Of a stretch of DNA of 16,124 bases, positions 13,176 through 16,124 are shown piece by piece. Position 1 is the first letter of the stretch, and every line of letters begins with the position of its first letter. Origin of the DNA: Ignavibacteriaceae bacterium (GTDB lineage Bacteria > Bacteroidota > Ignavibacteria > Ignavibacteriales > Ignavibacteriaceae); contig JANWIS010000136.1 of the NCBI GenBank assembly GCA_025449775.1, forward strand, positions 1 through 16,124. The letters run 5' to 3'. The notes under the pieces were generated by a model, which searched no databases, was not told the DNA's origin, and was given only the letters and a program-made list of their open reading frames with translations. The position numbers and the translations under genes are program-made.

Positions 13176-14783
13176 ATGAAAGCCTCTTATTTAATTTTTA
13201 ATTTCTTACTTGCAACTAGTTTACAAGCGCAATGGTCCAACGATCCCAATAATAATTTAATAGTAGGCTACGGATTAGACCCGCACATTTGCAGTGATAG
13301 TACAGGTGGCTGTTATATTACTTATGATTACAATAGTACTTCCTACCCGCGTTGGCTTGCAGTTGAAAGATTGGATAAATACGGTTACAAACCCTGGGGA
13401 ATAAATAAACGAATACTTGGTGAATTACCCGGACAATCATCTGCACAAATAATTGAAGATAGTGAAGGCGGAGTAATAGTAAGCTATGAAGATCGACTTG
13501 AGAATCTTCCAAGCTGGACTGCAAATATCAGAGTACAAAGAGTGGACACCAATGGAAATTTTTTATGGGGTCAGACAGGAGTAAGAGTAACTCTTGAGGA
13601 AATCAACCAAGGATTACAACAATTAGTAAGTGATGGAGAAGAAGGATGTGTAGTTACGTGGAAAACGATAAATTCAGTTTTCTTTGTTAACAGGATAGAT
13701 GCAAACGGAGAGAGAGTATGGGGTGATAGTGGGAAAGTTTTAGGGATAAGTAATTATTCAGGAACAGAGCCAAGAATAATTCGTGCAGCAGATGGAAGTT
13801 ATTATGCAGAAACAGGTGAATACATTTACAGGATAAGAGAAAATGGAGAAATAATAAGAAGAGATAGTGTAATAATAGGTAATATAGTACCAGATCCTGA
13901 AGGAGGGATAGTGTTAAGCGGAAGAGTGGGAAGTATAAACAACAGAAGGCTTGCATCACAAAGAAAAGACTCGCTTGGTAATAATCTATGGCAGGAACCT
14001 TATATTGAAATTGCTGATAGTCTCCATATTAATACAATGCTTAGTATTATTCAAAATAATGGTTATTACTTCTATGGTTGGATGGGTAAAAAAAATGGTA
14101 ACAATGATATTTTACAAGTTCAAGGACTTAGAAATAATGGAACATTATTATTTAACCAAGGTTCCATTCCCCTAAGTAATAATCCAGGTAATACGACTTA
14201 TATTCCTATAGTCACTTCTGATTCGGGTTCTTGTATTATAATAAGCAGTTACTCAAATGGTACATTTGGTCAGAAAATTGATTCGTTAGGAATATTAAAA
14301 TGGAATCCTAATCAAATATTACTCACTTTTCCACATATTGGTCTAGATCATTCTTTTGTAACAACAGACTATGTTGATGGTGTAATAGGACTTGGTAGTT
14401 ATCTGACTGACTTTGCAATTCCAGTATTTAAAATTAGTACGAATGGAATTCTAGGAGAGGTCATTACAGAAATAAATTCTAATGAAGAAGAAACAATTTT
14501 AAAAGCAACAATACTGCATCAAAACTTCCCTAACCCATTTAACTCATCAACAATAATAAAATATCAGATTCATAAAGAAGGAAGGATAAAAATTGTACTT
14601 TACAATGTTCTTGGAGAGGAATTAAAAATTCTTGTTGATGAATATAAAACTATTGGTATGTATTCATTAGCATTTAATTCAAATGAATTGACATCGGGAG
14701 TTTATTTATATATGATTCATGTATATAGCGAAGGAAAAATTCCTGTTTTCAGTGATTCAGGAAAAATGATTTTGTTGAAATAG
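13176..14783 (+). CDS. T9SS-secreted protein with degenerate propeller-like repeats
   Basis: This 535-residue protein has a signal peptide (about 1-19, ending LQAQ). The body to about residue 430 shows divergent units of roughly 50-60 residues in which a GG.[IV]..Y or W strand is followed by a [QE]R.D..G...W turn: AVERLDKYGYKPWG, VQRVDTNGNFLWG, VNRIDANGERVWG, RKDSLGNNLWQ, GQKIDSLGILKW. This pattern recurs in large secreted proteins of Ignavibacteria and Bacteroidota and probably folds as a beta-propeller. Residues 444-535 are the type A sorting domain (HQNFPNPFNSSTIIKY, ending KMILLK), with a short insertion before the last strand. It is not a close relative of the two Ycf48-type proteins in the window. 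It starts 41 bp after the previous gene and converges with the Omp85 gene across 22 bp. Function is unknown. Confidence 0.82.
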   Translation: MKASYLIFNFLLATSLQAQWSNDPNNNLIVGYGLDPHICSDSTGGCYITYDYNSTSYPRWLAVERLDKYGYKPWGINKRILGELPGQSSAQIIEDSEGGVIVSYEDRLENLPSWTANIRVQRVDTNGNFLWGQTGVRVTLEEINQGLQQLVSDGEEGCVVTWKTINSVFFVNRIDANGERVWGDSGKVLGISNYSGTEPRIIRAADGSYYAETGEYIYRIRENGEIIRRDSVIIGNIVPDPEGGIVLSGRVGSINNRRLASQRKDSLGNNLWQEPYIEIADSLHINTMLSIIQNNGYYFYGWMGKKNGNNDILQVQGLRNNGTLLFNQGSIPLSNNPGNTTYIPIVTSDSGSCIIISSYSNGTFGQKIDSLGILKWNPNQILLTFPHIGLDHSFVTTDYVDGVIGLGSYLTDFAIPVFKISTNGILGEVITEINSNEEETILKATILHQNFPNPFNSSTIIKYQIHKEGRIKIVLYNVLGEELKILVDEYKTIGMYSLAFNSNELTSGVYLYMIHVYSEGKIPVFSDSGKMILLK

Positions 14784-14805
14784 CTTTCGAACTAATCTCT
14801 TAAAT

Positions 14806-16122
14806 TTAAAACCCCATTCCCAAACCGAATGCGAAAGTTGTTCTTTCCGGAGAAAAAGCAACATAAGTAGTACCGACAATAGTTGAATTAAAATAAGCGA
14901 CCCAGATTCCGAATCCATAAGAAGGATGCCATTTGTCGGATTTAATATCTTCAGTAAAAACTCTGCCAGCTTCAGCAAATAAATTAATTCCAATCCTGCT
15001 CTTTAAAACAAGTCGCATTTGAGTTATAAATAATCTTAGTTCTGCCTGTCCGAAAACAGAAGCATCACCGGAAAATCTTTTAGCATTGTAGCCTCTCAGG
15101 TTTTCAGTTCCGCCAATTGTTGCCCCGGCAAAGAAAGGATATTTACCGAAAACTTTACTGCCCCCTGTTCTCAATGCAAGTGTTGATGATGAAAAAAATT
15201 CAGGAGTGAAATAGGTCCTTAAATCAAATCCTGCATAATAAAATGGTTCATCAACATTAAACACTTTTGGAAAAACTTTTCCGTACAGCTCAAACCAGTA
15301 ACCATTTGTAGGAAATTTATTTTGATCTCTTCCGTTAAATATCAGACCGAGATGAACTCCAAGTGGATTAAGCTTGCCCAAACCATAATCAGAATATCTG
15401 AATCCGGAAAGAAGCGAATCATTTTGAATGGACGTTTTTGTTTGAATGAATGAAATACCTGCACTTCCGGTAATAGTTTTGTTAAAGCTATAAAACATAG
15501 TCGGGAAAATTGTAATTAATTTCTGGTCAACTCTGTAAAAATTATTTTTTTCGAGTTCTGAATCGAAAGTGGTTTCATTGCCGTAGCCAAAATATCTTGC
15601 AACGAATTGTTCTGTAAAAGCAGCCAGAACATTTAATCTTCCGCCTCTTACAAGAGGATAAAAATCTCCTTCATAAGCTCCGGCAAAAGTTCCAAGCTGA
15701 GTTGAATAGCTCGCAGTTATTCGTTGAACATATTCTTCCGGAATTTCCCTGAAATTATATTTATGAAGCTCAACTCCTCCGCCGAATGTAAATCCGTAAT
15801 CAGTATCATAACTGAATATCGGAACAGGAAGCCAGTTGTGTCCCCTGTCTAATTGTTTAGGTTCATATTTATCTGATTCATCCACAGGTTCTTCCCATTC
15901 ATAATCATCGTAAACTGTACCGGGACCTTCAGAAATTTCCGTATTCTCACCGCTGTCATAAAAGTATGTTCTTCTTTGAACCGCCGAAAACGGAGTTACT
16001 GATAAGAAATATCCGTAAACAATTGACTCATCAATGAATTCATCTTTCCCTTTTCCGCCAATCACTCTTAGAACCGGTCCGTAATCGCATTCACCTGAAA
16101 CAAAAACTTTATCATCACCGTC
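14806..16122 (-). CDS. Omp85-superfamily outer-membrane barrel protein, C-terminal part
   Basis: The frame is open to the right edge, so the N-terminus lies outside; a GTG at 16065 is not a credible start because conserved-looking sequence continues upstream (DGDDKVFVSG). About 439 residues are visible. Near the start, GGKGKDEFI matches the RTX nonapeptide form GGxGxDxxx. From about residue 100 there is a 16-strand-type barrel of the bacterial surface antigen family (PF01103). The diagnostic features are PTNGYWFELYGK, the lid-loop motif GGTENLRGYNAKRFSGD followed by GQAELRLF, and the terminal strand FAFGLGMGF ending in Phe, the usual BAM recognition signal. Some Omp85-like proteins of this phylum carry an N-terminal metallophosphoesterase instead of POTRA domains; that part is not visible here. 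It is probably not the housekeeping BamA. Confidence 0.87.
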   Translation of the reverse strand, partial: DGDDKVFVSGECDYGPVLRVIGGKGKDEFIDESIVYGYFLSVTPFSAVQRRTYFYDSGENTEISEGPGTVYDDYEWEEPVDESDKYEPKQLDRGHNWLPVPIFSYDTDYGFTFGGGVELHKYNFREIPEEYVQRITASYSTQLGTFAGAYEGDFYPLVRGGRLNVLAAFTEQFVARYFGYGNETTFDSELEKNNFYRVDQKLITIFPTMFYSFNKTITGSAGISFIQTKTSIQNDSLLSGFRYSDYGLGKLNPLGVHLGLIFNGRDQNKFPTNGYWFELYGKVFPKVFNVDEPFYYAGFDLRTYFTPEFFSSSTLALRTGGSKVFGKYPFFAGATIGGTENLRGYNAKRFSGDASVFGQAELRLFITQMRLVLKSRIGINLFAEAGRVFTEDIKSDKWHPSYGFGIWVAYFNSTIVGTTYVAFSPERTTFAFGLGMGF

Positions 16123-16124
16123 AT

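Noticed and set aside
13687..13959. A 90-codon Leu/His/Phe-rich minus-strand frame inside the third T9SS cargo gene
   Set aside because: The composition is typical of an antisense shadow and no motif is present.

Overview
The window is AT-rich bacterial DNA with short intergenic gaps, few clear Shine-Dalgarno sequences and three secreted proteins carrying type IX secretion (T9SS, Por) C-terminal sorting domains of the N[YF]PNPFN type. Together with a SixA-ppk1 pair, an Omp85-type barrel and an HD-DUF5706 (PycTM-like) membrane protein, this points to the Bacteroidota/Chlorobiota/Ignavibacteriota assemblage. The sorting-domain style fits Ignavibacteria best. The lineage is an inference from protein style, since no rRNA or other marker gene is present.

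Layout. 1-2981 (+) is a riboflavin operon, ribD (3' end only)-ribE-ribBA-ribH, with 26-47 bp gaps. 3075-3758 (-) is a small secreted, barrel-like protein of unknown role. 3947-4789 (+) is a single type I-beta DAHP synthase, the entry step of aromatic biosynthesis. 4809-6113 (-) is a T9SS-exported protein with one predicted seven-bladed Ycf48/BNR propeller. 6278-6976 (+) is a lipoprotein with two OB-like modules. 6990-8216 (-) is an HD phosphohydrolase domain fused to a PycTM-like (DUF5706) membrane domain. 8440-11015 (+) is sixA-ppk1, and 25 bp later comes a T9SS cargo with fourteen exact 41-residue propeller repeats (11041-13134). 13176-14783 (+) is another T9SS cargo. 14806 to the right edge (-) is the C-terminal part of an Omp85-superfamily outer-membrane protein, with an RTX-like GGxGxD motif just before its barrel.

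How the genes relate. The rib genes form a complete branch from GTP and ribulose-5-phosphate to riboflavin, apart from the missing 5' end of ribD and the unlinked phosphatase step. SixA and Ppk1 are probably co-transcribed and concern phosphate/polyphosphate metabolism. The HD-PycTM gene is divergent from them across a 223-bp region that holds a 22-bp inverted repeat. This HD-PycTM/SixA/Ppk1 neighbourhood is the most unusual part of the window. The rest is mostly cell-surface and secreted material.

No tRNA, rRNA, CRISPR array, insertion sequence, attachment site or origin was seen. No stretch longer than 300 bp lacks a gene; the largest gaps are 8217-8439, 3759-3946 and 6114-6277.
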